A DNA stretch of 64,000 nucleotides from JABDIP01 sp965237625 (GTDB taxonomy: Bacteria > Pseudomonadota > Alphaproteobacteria > DSM-16000 > Inquilinaceae): the NCBI GenBank assembly GCA_965237625.1, contig CBDEGD010000046.1, positions 124,001 through 188,000 of the forward strand, read 5' to 3'. The notes below the pieces were generated by a model. The model was given only the letters and a program-made list of their open reading frames with translations. It ran no database searches and was not told where the DNA came from. Shown here piece by piece: positions 34,606 through 44,240 of this stretch; position 1 is the first letter of the stretch, and the number at the start of each line of letters is the position of its first letter. The position numbers were made by a program, and so were the translations under genes.

Positions 34606-36331
34606 CTATCCGCCACTGGCCGTGGACAGTTGGGCCCAATCATGGCTGCCGGTCTGAAATGTCAGGCCGCCATGTAATCCGACCGCATTGCTGGCATCGC
34701 GGAACAAATTCCGCATGTCCTGGCGCATCGGTTCGGGGAATGCCGCAGGGCTGCGGATAGTCAGATCGAACCGTGTGCCGTGAACCAGCCCATCGAATTG
34801 CAGCGGTCCCATGCGGCTGAGATCCATGTCGATCACAAATCGGCGGCCGGAGGCATCGCCATCCCCGGCATCGCCGCCCTCGTCTCCCGAGCGCCGCACA
34901 TGCACGGCCATGCCGCCGACATCGCCATCCTGATAGAGTGGAATTGTCTGGGACCGCCATTCGCCGGCGGGAGCATCCGGAGCCGGCCGTGCCGGCGCGG
35001 CCAATTCGGCCGACAGCTTCGGCAGCAGATCTGTTCGCCCGGCATCATCCAGAGCCGATGTGACGCGGTCTCCCATCCATCCCCGGATGTCTCCCGACCG
35101 TGTCGCCGACAGGAAGAACAGCAGGGTCGCCACAAGCTGGGAATTACCCTGCGGCAGCACGGAGCGGACGAACTGCGTCGCAAGCGTCGGGTCAACGGCG
35201 CTGAGTACCGAAACCGCCTCACGGAGTGTCGGCACCCGACGAGTCGAGTCCACGGGGATGGCGTCACGACCGATCTCGTTGAACGCGCCCGGCAGCGATG
35301 ATCCAGGACGAACACCGGTCGCCGCAATTTGGGCGCCTAAAGCGGGGGTCTGCGACGGCCCAGGAGGCGCCGAGGAGACAACGCCGGATGCGGAGGTTGC
35401 CACAGTCTGCGGCGCGGCGCCCTGTGGGTGGGGCGTTGCGCCCTGGGATTGTACCCCGGGCTGGGTCGATGGCGTGGCGGGATTTGCCGCGGATTGGCCG
35501 CCGGTCTGGGTGAGCAATTGTGCCGACAGCGCCAGCCGGCCCACCGGCCGCGTGGCCGGTATCGGTTGGTGGCCCGCCGCCGTGGGGGTTTCGGCGGCCG
35601 GTGATCGCAGGGGCAGCGGCGCCCCAGCCGGCGGTGCTGTTTGAGAGGGCGGGGCAGTGCCGCCTGCCGGGTTGGGTATTGGCGGGCTTGCCGAATTCGG
35701 CGCCGACGCGATTGTCGGTGCCGCAGGGCGGGCTGCCGATTGTGCCGGTTGTGTCGGGACACCCTGCTGCTGGGGCCCGGCGGCGGTGGCGGCGGTTATC
35801 GTCGCGGATGCCGGTGTCGGGCCGGCGGGGGGAGAAGATATCGCCGAAGGCGCGGACGGCACTGCTGGGCTTGGCTGACCTGGGATTTGCGGTGCCGGGC
35901 GGACGCCAACCGGAGATCCAACATTCGTCGCCGGTGCCCCTTCCGCCACGGCTTGCGGCGCATTCGGGTTCGAAAGCAGCAGGCTCGCGGGGATCGGGTT
36001 GCGGCTCAACTGCGGCGGCGTCAGGGTCGCCGCCTTGCCGCTCAGGGGTGGGATCTGCAGGCTCACTTGGCGGTCTACCGGGACGGTTGTTCCGGCCCGG
36101 ACTGCGATCTCGCCGAACTGGCTACGGATTTGTAGCGTGCCGTCTGCGCCCTGGCCGGTAACGGTACCGGATACGAAGACCGTCCTCAGCCCATTCAGCA
36201 GCCGTGTAGCCAACTCCTGAGGCAGGCGAACGATTTCGCTCGGCAGTGCGACCAACCCGGCCGCGCCGGAGGGCGACGATGCCGCCGGGGGGGGGGGGGG
36301 GGGCCGGTGGCGGAACCCGCGGCGCGTTCAT
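34606..36331 (-). CDS. FliK-like hook-length control protein with a poly-C tract, frame broken
   Basis: From TTG 36255 the frame encodes 549 residues. A folded N-terminal part (VSGTVTGQGADGTLQIRS) is followed by a long Pro/Ala/Gln-rich spacer and a C-terminal domain (RMGPLQFDGLVHGTRFDL, MRQDMRNLFRDASNAVG) of the FliK_C type. An ATG at 36331 overlaps the flhG stop as ATGA and reads MNAPRVPPPAPP into a run of 17 C residues (36287-36303). With 17 the frame is off by one; 16 or 19 would give a contiguous protein with 25 more N-terminal residues. The position after flhG supports a flagellar role. Not the same as the other FliK (49258-50886). Confidence 0.75.
36287..36303. repeat. Poly-G/C homopolymer of 17 bases in the start of the fliK-like gene
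   Basis: Seventeen consecutive G on the plus strand (C in the coding strand). A run of this length is a classical site for slipped-strand mispairing or for sequencing length errors. Confidence 0.9.
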
Positions 36332-37116
36332 CCCGCCAGCAACAGCCGCCGCGCGATGTTCTCGACGTCGGTGGCTGCCTCGGTGTTTGGCGACCGGATC
36401 AACAAGGAGGTCTGCGCCCGCACGGCGTTGGGCACCTGCCGGTCGCTGCGCACAATGCCGGCGAGGGGCGGACTGTGGCGCAGGAAACTCTGGCTTGCCT
36501 TTGCCAGAGTCTGATAGGTCCGCTCGCCATCTTGCGGCGACGATGCCGCGTTGACGACAATGCGGATATCCGCGCCCGGGTGCTCGCCGCGCATGACTTT
36601 CAGAAAGGCATAGGCGTCGGTCAGGGCTGTCGGCTCTTCGTTGGTCAGCACGACGATCATACCGGCGCGTGCGGCCAACAGGCGGATCGTGCGCTCGATG
36701 CCGGCGCCCAGATCCATTACCACCTGGTCGTAATCCGCCGACAGCTTCTCCAGATCGACCACAAGTTCGGCCAAGCGGCGGGCCGAGATATTGGCCAGGC
36801 TGCCGGAGCCGGATCGGCCGGCCAGAATGTCGAAGCCGCCCTCCTGATAGGTCTGCAACGCTCCCTTGAGGCTGATCTCGCCATCGAGCACCGAGGCAAG
36901 GTCCCGTTTGGGCATCAGGCCAAGCTGGATGTCGACATTGGCCAACCCAAGGTCGCCGTCGAACAGCAGGATCCGGCGGCCTTGGTTGGCCAGCGCGTGG
37001 GCCAGGGTGATGGCGAACCAGGTCTTGCCGACACCACCCTTACCGCTGGCCACCGCGATCAGCTTGTTTCGCGGGGCGACGGCGGCGGCGCTACCGGGAG
37101 GGCGAGACGATGACAT
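36328..37116 (-). CDS. flhG: Flagellar number regulator FlhG (MinD/ParA-like ATPase)
   Basis: 262 residues. The deviant Walker A SGKGGVGKT, FDGDLGLANVDIQLGL and the LVVDLEKLSADYDQVVMDLG switch region identify FlhG (FleN/YlxH). It works with FlhF to set flagellar number and site. It is translationally coupled to the fliK-like gene and lies three bases from flhF. Confidence 0.92.
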   Translation of the reverse strand: MSSSRPPGSAAAVAPRNKLIAVASGKGGVGKTWFAITLAHALANQGRRILLFDGDLGLANVDIQLGLMPKRDLASVLDGEISLKGALQTYQEGGFDILAGRSGSGSLANISARRLAELVVDLEKLSADYDQVVMDLGAGIERTIRLLAARAGMIVVLTNEEPTALTDAYAFLKVMRGEHPGADIRIVVNAASSPQDGERTYQTLAKASQSFLRHSPPLAGIVRSDRQVPNAVRAQTSLLIRSPNTEAATDVENIARRLLLAG

Positions 37117-37119
37117 GGC

Positions 37120-38082
37120 TCAGGCTCCCGTCTTCAGTTGCCGGGCGGCATCGCCGCCATGAAGGATGATCCGGGCCAGCACGGATGGATCGGCCGGGAT
37201 CAGCCCGTCCTTGATTTGCGCCGTGTTGCTGAAGGCGGCAAAGGCCAGCTTTGCCGCATGTGCGGCGGTCACAGCGCTGCCCATGCGGCGGGTCATGTCG
37301 TGCCGTGTCGAAATCAACCGGCCGACGCCCAACTCGCCAAATGTCTGAGCCATATCACCTGCCTCTACCGGATCGATGCCCGCGGGCACCACTAGGATCG
37401 CTTCAATATCGCCGCAGAGAAGATAGCGGCCCAAAGCGTCTATTTCCTGAACGTCCAAATGATTTGCGCCGGCGCTGTCGATCAGCACGAGGTCGTACCC
37501 GTCGACGCCGATCAGGCCGGCGGCCAGCGTGTCGGGGTCGTCCACTTTCATCAGCGGCAGGCCGAGCGCGCCGGCCAGGCCGGCAAGCCGGGCGTCGCCG
37601 CCTGCGCGTTCGCAATCGGTGGTGAACAGGGCGACGCGATGCCCCATGGTCAAGGCGCGCGCCGCAAGCTTGGCGATGGTTTGGGTCTTGCCGGCGCCGG
37701 GCGGGCCGACGAGCATTCTGGCCTGTCGCCGGCTCGTGTCCTCTAGAGGGCGGAACTGGAAGAGCTGTCGAATAGCCGCCGCAAAGGCCGTGGCCGGATC
37801 CGTGGTCTCGAAGTTCTCGGCCAGCTCCATCAGCGGCTCGCTGGTCTCCGCCGGGATGCCGTTTCGGCGTAGCGCCTTGTAGACCGTATCGCCGATATTG
37901 GAGTCCGGCACCGGCGCGGGAATGTCGGCGGCCGCGCCGACAGCCGTGTCCAGCGCGGCAGTGACCCGCACCGATCCACCTTCCTCGCGGGTCGCGACAA
38001 TGATCGCCTCATCGCCCAGCACGGCCCGGATTTGGGCCATGGCCTGAGTGGTGGTCGGCGCCGTGAAGGTTTTCAGGCGCAC
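37120..38082 (-). CDS. flhF: Flagellar SRP-like GTPase FlhF
   Basis: 320 residues. A short N-terminal B domain (MRLKTFTAPTTTQAMAQI) is followed by a helical N domain and the G domain with VGPPGAGKTQTIAKLAA, TTDCERAGGDARL and LIDSAGANHLDVQEI. FlhF recruits the first flagellar parts to the pole. The middle basic linker is short compared with other FlhF proteins. Confidence 0.92.
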   Translation of the reverse strand: MRLKTFTAPTTTQAMAQIRAVLGDEAIIVATREEGGSVRVTAALDTAVGAAADIPAPVPDSNIGDTVYKALRRNGIPAETSEPLMELAENFETTDPATAFAAAIRQLFQFRPLEDTSRRQARMLVGPPGAGKTQTIAKLAARALTMGHRVALFTTDCERAGGDARLAGLAGALGLPLMKVDDPDTLAAGLIGVDGYDLVLIDSAGANHLDVQEIDALGRYLLCGDIEAILVVPAGIDPVEAGDMAQTFGELGVGRLISTRHDMTRRMGSAVTAAHAAKLAFAAFSNTAQIKDGLIPADPSVLARIILHGGDAARQLKTGA

Positions 38083-38107
38083 GGTTCAGCCTCTTGGAAG
38101 AACACCA

Positions 38108-40237
38108 TCATATCTGTCCCAGGGTTTTGATGCGCGCCTTGGCGTGGACTTCGTTCTGCGACATCACCGGCGTGGTTGGGCGGAACCGCTCGACGATCGA
38201 TCGGACATAGGGCCGGATGCCGGGGCTGGTCATCAGCACCGGGCTCTCGCCCAGCATGGCATGGCGTTCGAATGTCTGGCGTACTGTATTGATGAATTCC
38301 TGCAGCCGGCTCGGCGCCATGGCGAGCTGACGTTCTTCGCCCTCGCCGACGATCGCCTCCGCGAATGCCTGCTCCCAGTCCGGGGTCAGTGTGATCAGCG
38401 GGATGAAGCCGGTCTCGTTGGTATTTTCGGCGCTGATCTGCCGTGCCAGCCGGGCCCGCACATGCTCGGTGATGGCGGTGACGTTGCGGGTATAGCCGCA
38501 GGCCTCAGCGATGCCTTCCAGGATTGCCGGCAGATCGCGGATCGAAATCCTCTCTGACAGAAGGTTCTGCAATACTCGCTGCAGGCCACCGACCGTGATT
38601 TGTGCAGGGATGACGTCGGCCACCAGCTTCTGGTGGTCCTCGCTCTGTTCGTCCAGCAGCTTCTGGGTTTCCGCATAGGACAGCAGGTCCGGCATCTGAT
38701 CCTTGATGGTCTCGGTCAGATGGGTGGTGAGCACGGTCTGCGCGTCGACCACCGTATAGCCCTTGAACATCGCCTCGTCGCGATTCGCCGTGTCGATCCA
38801 CATGGCCGGCAGGCCGAAGGTCGGTTCGGTCGTCGCCTCGCCGGGCAGTGTGATCGGTTCACCGCGGGGGTCCATGATCAGCAGCATGCCGGGCCGAACC
38901 TCGCCACTGCCGGATTCGATTTCCTTGATGCGGATCACGTAGCCGTTGGCCGGCAGTTGCAGATTGTCCTGGATGCGGACAGAGGGCATCACAAAGCCCA
39001 TATCCGAGGCCATCTGCCGGCGCAGCCCCTTGATCTGGTCGGTCAGCCGGTGGCCGGAATCATTATTGATCAGCGACAGCAGCCCATAGCCGAGTTCCAA
39101 GCGGATCTGGTCGATCTGCAGGGAATTGGAGATCGGCTCCTCGGCCACCGGCACCGCTGCAGCTTCCTCCTCAACGCGGGACGTCTCCGCCTCTTCCGCG
39201 CGGTCGCGAGAAGAGCTCAGATGCCAGGCCATGCCCCCGGCGGCGCCGGCCAGCGCCAGGAACGGCACCATCGGAATGCCCGGCAGAAGGGAAAGGCAAA
39301 CCATCAGCACCGAGGCGAGCGCCAGCGCCTTCGGGTGGCCGCCCAACTGCCCGAACACCGCCTGGTCGGCGGTCATGGTGACCCCTGCCTTGGACACCAG
39401 CATGCCGGCCCCGACCGACACCACCAGCGCGGGGATCTGGGTCACCAGCCCGTCGCCGACGGTGAGCATGGTGTAGGCTTCCGCAGCTTCGCCGATGCCC
39501 ATATCCTGCTGGGTGGTGCCGATGATGATGCCGCCGACGACATTGATGAAGGTGATCATCAGCCCGGCGATGGCGTCGCCTCGGACGAATTTCGCGGCGC
39601 CGTCCATGGCGCCGTAGAAATTGCTCTCGTCCTCCAGATCCTTGCGCCGGGTCCGCGCGTCGGTCTCGTCGATCAGCCCGGCGGACAGATCGGCGTCGAT
39701 GGCCATCTGCTTGCCGGGCATGGCGTCCAGGCTGAAGCGCGCCGAGACCTCGGCGATCCGGCCCGAGCCCTTGGTGATCACCACGAAGTTCACGATCACC
39801 AGAATTCCGAACACGATGATCCCGATGACCGAGTTGCCGCCCATGACAAAATTGCCGAAGGCCTCGATGACCCGGCCGGCCGCGGCCTGACCCTCATGGC
39901 CATTGGCCAGGATCAACCGTGTCGAAGCCAGGTTCAGCGACAGCCTGAGGATCGTCGCAATCAGCAGGATCGTCGGAAAGGCGCTGAATTCCAGGGGGCG
40001 TGAGATGAACAGCACGACCATCAGGATCAGCACCGATAGGGTGATCGAGAGCGCCAGGCTGAGATCCAGCAGCCATTTCGGCATCGGCAGAATCAGCACC
40101 ACCAGGATGGCGACAATGCCGAGCGCCAAGGCAATATCGCCCCGGAACAGCACGTCGAAGACCCGCCGGAACGGATCCATCCCGTTCGGTGCGGTCTCGG
40201 ACACTGCGCTGGTTTGGTCGGTCATCGTGGGGGTCAA
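38108..40237 (-). CDS. flhA: Flagellar export gate protein FlhA
   Basis: 709 residues, the full family length. An N-terminal membrane part of about eight helices begins with GDIALALGIVAILVVLILPMP and contains the FHIPEP-type motif region (RLSLNLASTRLIL, GDAIAGLMITFINVVGG). A large cytoplasmic C-terminal domain follows, which binds export chaperones. The coding frame is clean, in contrast to the adjoining flbD. Confidence 0.97.
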   Translation of the reverse strand: MTPTMTDQTSAVSETAPNGMDPFRRVFDVLFRGDIALALGIVAILVVLILPMPKWLLDLSLALSITLSVLILMVVLFISRPLEFSAFPTILLIATILRLSLNLASTRLILANGHEGQAAAGRVIEAFGNFVMGGNSVIGIIVFGILVIVNFVVITKGSGRIAEVSARFSLDAMPGKQMAIDADLSAGLIDETDARTRRKDLEDESNFYGAMDGAAKFVRGDAIAGLMITFINVVGGIIIGTTQQDMGIGEAAEAYTMLTVGDGLVTQIPALVVSVGAGMLVSKAGVTMTADQAVFGQLGGHPKALALASVLMVCLSLLPGIPMVPFLALAGAAGGMAWHLSSSRDRAEEAETSRVEEEAAAVPVAEEPISNSLQIDQIRLELGYGLLSLINNDSGHRLTDQIKGLRRQMASDMGFVMPSVRIQDNLQLPANGYVIRIKEIESGSGEVRPGMLLIMDPRGEPITLPGEATTEPTFGLPAMWIDTANRDEAMFKGYTVVDAQTVLTTHLTETIKDQMPDLLSYAETQKLLDEQSEDHQKLVADVIPAQITVGGLQRVLQNLLSERISIRDLPAILEGIAEACGYTRNVTAITEHVRARLARQISAENTNETGFIPLITLTPDWEQAFAEAIVGEGEERQLAMAPSRLQEFINTVRQTFERHAMLGESPVLMTSPGIRPYVRSIVERFRPTTPVMSQNEVHAKARIKTLGQI

Positions 40238-40278
40238 GCGATGCGGTCAGGGGGTTTGGCGGGAATGGCGGGCGAGGA

Positions 40279-41727
40279 TTAGGCCGCTGAGTGTTCGGCC
40301 TCTCCCGGCATCGGCACGGCGACGCCATCTCCGCTATAGGCCTTCAGCTTGTTGCGCAGGGTGCGGATCGAGATGCCCAGGATGTTGGCCGCATGAGTGC
40401 GGTTGCCCAGACAGTGTGTGCTGCAGTGTGTCTGCAGGATCAGGGTCGCGCTCCATCGCTCGGCCACCGTCTGGCCGACGAAGCTGCGGTCACGGCGTTT
40501 CGGCGGCCTGGGCACGCGCGGGCGGCTATTCCGTCACTTGCGGCGCCTCATAGGCCTGGCCCGCCATGCGATCGCCCCCGTCCCATGCGCCCAGCGGCTG
40601 ACCATCCGGACAGGCGGATGGCGTCGGCACGTCGATCTCCGGCATCGACCGCCAGCAGCACCGCCCGGTGCATGGCTGTTTTCCAGCTCGCGAACGTTGC
40701 CGGGCCAGCGATGGGCGACCGATCAGCCTGGCCAACCGCGGCGGCCGACATGCCGGCGATGCCGGCACGCCATTGGCGGCGGCGTATTTCTTGATGAAGT
40801 AGATCGGCCAGCACGCTCGATGTCGCGAGGGCCGTTCGCGCAGGGACGGCAGGCAGCAGGTTCACCACGTTCAGGCCGATACAGCAGGTCTTCGCGGAAC
40901 ACGCCTTCCCGCTCTGACGGCATCTTGGAGAGGTCGCGGTTGGAGGTGGCGATGCATGCGGATGTTGACAGGCAGACGGGCTTGCGAGCCGCCCACACGG
41001 TCGATGACCCGCTCCTGAATCGCGCGCAGCAGCTTGGCCTGCAGCCGGGCGATCCATCTCCGCTTATTTCGTCCAGCAGCAGGGTGCCGCCGTCGGCCTC
41101 CTCGAACTTGCCGATCCGGCGCGCGACGGCGCCGGTGAAGGCGCCCTTCTCATGACCGAACAGTTCGGATTCCAGCAGGTTCTCGGGGATCGCCGCGCAG
41201 TTCACCGAAATAAAGGCGGCCTTGGACCGACGGCTTTTCTTATGGATATGGCGGGCCATCAGCTCTTTGCCGGTGCCGCTCTCACCGGTGATCAGCACCG
41301 AGGCGTCGGAGGGGGCGATCTGCTCGGCCATGGCCAGAACCCGGGTCAGCGCCGGATCGCTTGAGACGATGGCATCGGCCTCCGCGGCGACCGCCAGCAG
41401 CACGGCGGCGATCAACTCCGCGTTCGGCGGCAGTGGCACGTATTCCTTGGCGCCGGCCTTGATCGCGCGAACCGCTGCCGGAGTGTCCGTACCGATTCCG
41501 CAGGCGACCACCGGCACGTGGATGCGCTCGGATTTCAGGCAGGTGCACAGCCCTTCGACATCCAGGGAGACGTCGATCATCAAGAGGTCGGCGCCCTGTC
41601 CGCCGCGCAAGGCGGCCAGCGCCGCCTCGACGGTGTCGGCGGCGGTCACCTTCGCGCCACGCTCCATGGCGATCTTGCCGGCGGTTGTGATATGGCCGTC
41701 CAACGTGCCGACGATCAATAAACGCAT
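40279..41727 (-). pseudogene. flbD: Sigma-54 activator FlbD, reading frame broken many times
   Basis: The first 220 codons are clean: a receiver-like N-terminus without a good acidic pocket (MRLLIVGTLDGHIT), then the AAA+ domain with GESGTGKE and ELFGHEKGAFTGA. From about 41065 down to 40430 the frame breaks again and again. The expected text (EMDARLQAKLLRAIQERVIDRVGG, IATSNRDLSK, VFREDLLYRL, RPRDIE, WPGNVRELE, MHRAVLLAV) can be followed piecewise in all three frames. The breaks I traced are almost all small insertions. The C-terminal Fis-type helix-turn-helix (NRTHAANILGISIRTLRNKL) is readable. FlbD would activate the sigma-54 flagellar promoters of the window. Confidence 0.85.
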
Positions 41728-41792
41728 CTATTTCACCTTTCTTCCGGCCCTCGGACCCGGCCGGCGCCGCTCCATCAGATTTGGAGGGGCGA

Positions 41793-42134
41793 CTAGTTGC
41801 GATCCGACTTGATGATCTCGGTCATGGTGATGCCCAGCCGGTCGTCGACCACGACGACCTCGCCACGGGCCACCAGCCGGTTGTTGACATAGACATCGAT
41901 CGCCTCGCCGACCTTGCGGTCCAACTCGACGACGGCGCCGCGGCCAAGCTTGAGAAGTTGATTGACCTGCATGTTGGTCTTGCCCAGCACGGCGGATATC
42001 TGCACCGGTATGTCGTAGATCGCCTCCAACTCCTTGTTCACCACCGGCGGCGTCTCGCCCTCGGCAACGGGGAGGGAAGAGTCCGGTTCGACGACATCAA
42101 GCTCATCGAGGTCGAGATTTTCTGTGTCGCTCAT
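41793..42134 (-). CDS. fliN: Flagellar motor switch protein FliN
   Basis: 113 residues. An acidic N-terminal stretch (DTENLDLDELDVVEPD) is followed by the SpoA domain with IPVQISAVLGKTNMQVNQLL, LDRKVGEAIDVYVNNRLVARGEVVV and the terminal LGITMTEII. It forms the C-ring with FliG and FliM; no fliM is in this window. Confidence 0.93.
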   Translation of the reverse strand: MSDTENLDLDELDVVEPDSSLPVAEGETPPVVNKELEAIYDIPVQISAVLGKTNMQVNQLLKLGRGAVVELDRKVGEAIDVYVNNRLVARGEVVVVDDRLGITMTEIIKSDRN

Positions 42135-42144
42135 GGCTATGCTC

Positions 42145-43170
42145 CTAGCTGGCGGTGGCGGTGTGCTGCGGCGGGGCAGGTTCGGGCATCATGCCCGGAT
42201 CCGTCGCCGCATCATCGGGCTGGGCCGGCGTTTCAGTCGGCTCTTCGGTTTGCTGGATGGCAGGCTCGCCGGCCGGTTCTACCGGCAACTCGGCCGTCGG
42301 CCCCTCGGTCGCTTCGGCCGTCGCCTCATCCATCGGCTCGGCGGTCGGCTCGGCCGTAAGATCGACGGTGAGAGGCTCATGGCTGTCTGCCTGGCCATCG
42401 AGGGCTTCGGGGGTATCCGTTTCCGCCATCACCGGGTCGAACTCCGGGGCGATGGAGATTTCGCCATCTGGCGATGCCGGGCTCACGGACGCCGCCTGAT
42501 AATCGTCTTCTCCGTCCTCAGCGGGGTCGCAGAAGATCCGCTGGGTGGCGGCGTCGAATTCCTGCCACATCTGCGCGGCGACGCGTTCGGCGCCGCCATA
42601 TGTCCATTCGACTCGGCAATCTGCCGGCCCGAAGGATTCATCGGCCAGGATCGTGACCGTGCCCTGATAGCCGGCGGCGGCCGCCAGTGCGTCCATTCGC
42701 TCGCGATACGGCTCGGCCAGGGCCGTGGAGACCCGCACCAGGATCCGAGGCTCTTCCTTCGCTTCCAGCAGGCAATTGGTCAGCAGCGCATCGATCTCGA
42801 TCAGACCGTCGCGCTGGGCCAGCGCCGGGAACATCTTTCGCGTCGCCGTCAGCGCCAATTCGACGCTGCGCTCGGTCAGGTCCTGCTGAAAGCGCATCTG
42901 GTCGTCCGACAGCGCGCCCATCTGTTCCACCAGCCGGCCGAGCCCGTTCAGAAGCTGCTTTTCGATGGAGTTGACCGCATCCTGGCGACCGGCAGCCTCG
43001 CCCTCGGCATGGGCCGCTTCACGCGCCTTCTCCAAATCTTCGGCGGTGTATGTCGGTTCGGGCGGTTCGGTTGTGGCCGCTGCCCGATCGGAATCGAAGC
43101 AGGTCTCGAACAGGTATCGCTGGGACACGGCGTTCGGATCCATCGGCTTTCGGGTCTCGTTAGTAGACAA
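42145..43170 (-). CDS. fliH: FliH-like flagellar export protein with long acidic tail
   Basis: 341 residues, placed where fliH is expected (between fliG and fliN). A helical part with AREAAHAEGEAAGRQDAVNSI (GxxxG/AxxxG pattern) and the RILVRVSTALAEPYRERMDAL segment agrees with FliH, the FliI regulator. After about residue 210 follows a low-complexity tail rich in Glu, Pro, Thr and Ala with repeats such as TAEPTAEP and ATEGPTAEL, not usual in FliH. It overlaps the fliG end by 11 bases. Confidence 0.85.
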   Translation of the reverse strand: MSTNETRKPMDPNAVSQRYLFETCFDSDRAAATTEPPEPTYTAEDLEKAREAAHAEGEAAGRQDAVNSIEKQLLNGLGRLVEQMGALSDDQMRFQQDLTERSVELALTATRKMFPALAQRDGLIEIDALLTNCLLEAKEEPRILVRVSTALAEPYRERMDALAAAAGYQGTVTILADESFGPADCRVEWTYGGAERVAAQMWQEFDAATQRIFCDPAEDGEDDYQAASVSPASPDGEISIAPEFDPVMAETDTPEALDGQADSHEPLTVDLTAEPTAEPMDEATAEATEGPTAELPVEPAGEPAIQQTEEPTETPAQPDDAATDPGMMPEPAPPQHTATAS

Positions 43171-44185
43171 GTTCGTCGTCCGCTTTGCCGTCGGCGATGA
43201 CGATTTCGCCGCGTGCCGACAGATCCTTGGCGATCTGCACCATGTGCATCTGCGCCTCGTCCACTTCCTTCAGCCGGACCGGGCCCATTGCCTGCATGTC
43301 CTCCCGCAGCAGCTTGGCGCCGCGTTCCGACATGTTGCTGAAGAAGAGGTCGCGCAGGGTTTCCGAAGCGCCCTTGAGGCCCGTGGCCAGCTTTTCCTTC
43401 TCGATCGCGCGCAGCAGGGTCTGGACGCCTTGGGCATCCAGCTTGCCGAGATCCTCGAAGGTGAACATCAGCGCCTTGATCTTCTCGGCGCTTTCATTGT
43501 GGCGTTCTTCCAGGGCGGCGATGAACTTGCTCTCGGTCTGGCGGTCCAGATTGTTGAAGATGTCCGCCATCAACTCATGGGCATCGCGACGGTTGGTGCG
43601 CGCCAAATTCGACATGAATTCGTTGCGGAGGGTCTTCTCGACGTCGTCGAGAACGTCCTTTTGGACCGACTCCATGCGGAGCATGCGCATCACCACTTCC
43701 ATGGAGAAGCTGTCGGGCAGCAATGCCAGGACCCGCGCCGCGTGGTCCGGTTTGATCTTCGACAAGACCACGGCGACGGTCTGCGGGTATTCGTTCTTCA
43801 GATAATTGGCCAGAACCATTTCGCTGACATTGGCCAACTTTTCCCACATGGTGCGGCCGGCCGGACCACGGATCTCCTCCATGATGCCGTCGACGCGTTC
43901 GCGGTCCAGCACCTTTATCAGCAGCCTTTCAGTGCTGTCGAAGGTGCCGACCAGGGCGCCGGCGGAGGAGATCTGCTCGACGAATTCGACGCAGAGCCGC
44001 TCGACCAGGGTGGCGCTCACCGTGCCGAGGCTCGCCATGGTCTGCGACAACTCCTTGATCTCGTCCTCATCCATGAAGACGAACAGCCGCGAGGCGTGCT
44101 CCTCGCCGATGGCCAACAGCAGGATTGCTGCCTTTTCCGGGCCGGTCAGCCCTCGGTAATCCTCGCGTACGCGCAATGACGACAT
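43160..44185 (-). CDS. fliG: Flagellar motor switch protein FliG
   Basis: 341 residues. The FliG_N domain (LTGPEKAAILLLAIGEEHASRLF), the middle domain with the EHPQ-like ..KNEYPQTVAVVLSKI motif and the charged C-terminal domain with FTFEDLGKLDAQGVQTLLRA and NMSERGAKLLREDM are all intact. It turns the flow of ions through the stator into rotation. Confidence 0.97.
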   Translation of the reverse strand: MSSLRVREDYRGLTGPEKAAILLLAIGEEHASRLFVFMDEDEIKELSQTMASLGTVSATLVERLCVEFVEQISSAGALVGTFDSTERLLIKVLDRERVDGIMEEIRGPAGRTMWEKLANVSEMVLANYLKNEYPQTVAVVLSKIKPDHAARVLALLPDSFSMEVVMRMLRMESVQKDVLDDVEKTLRNEFMSNLARTNRRDAHELMADIFNNLDRQTESKFIAALEERHNESAEKIKALMFTFEDLGKLDAQGVQTLLRAIEKEKLATGLKGASETLRDLFFSNMSERGAKLLREDMQAMGPVRLKEVDEAQMHMVQIAKDLSARGEIVIADGKADDELVY

Positions 44186-44240
44186 GGCGCTCTCTAGACC
44201 TTAGCCGCGTAGGGAAGGGGGCGTTGCCGGTGATTGGGCA

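Noticed and set aside
36122..36331. Stand-alone 69-residue proline-rich protein
   Set aside because: It is the start of the fliK-like gene read past the 17-C tract in the wrong frame; the text after the tract is basic junk.
38600..40003. 467-codon plus-strand frame opposite flhA
   Set aside because: Low-complexity shadow of flhA, no domain text.
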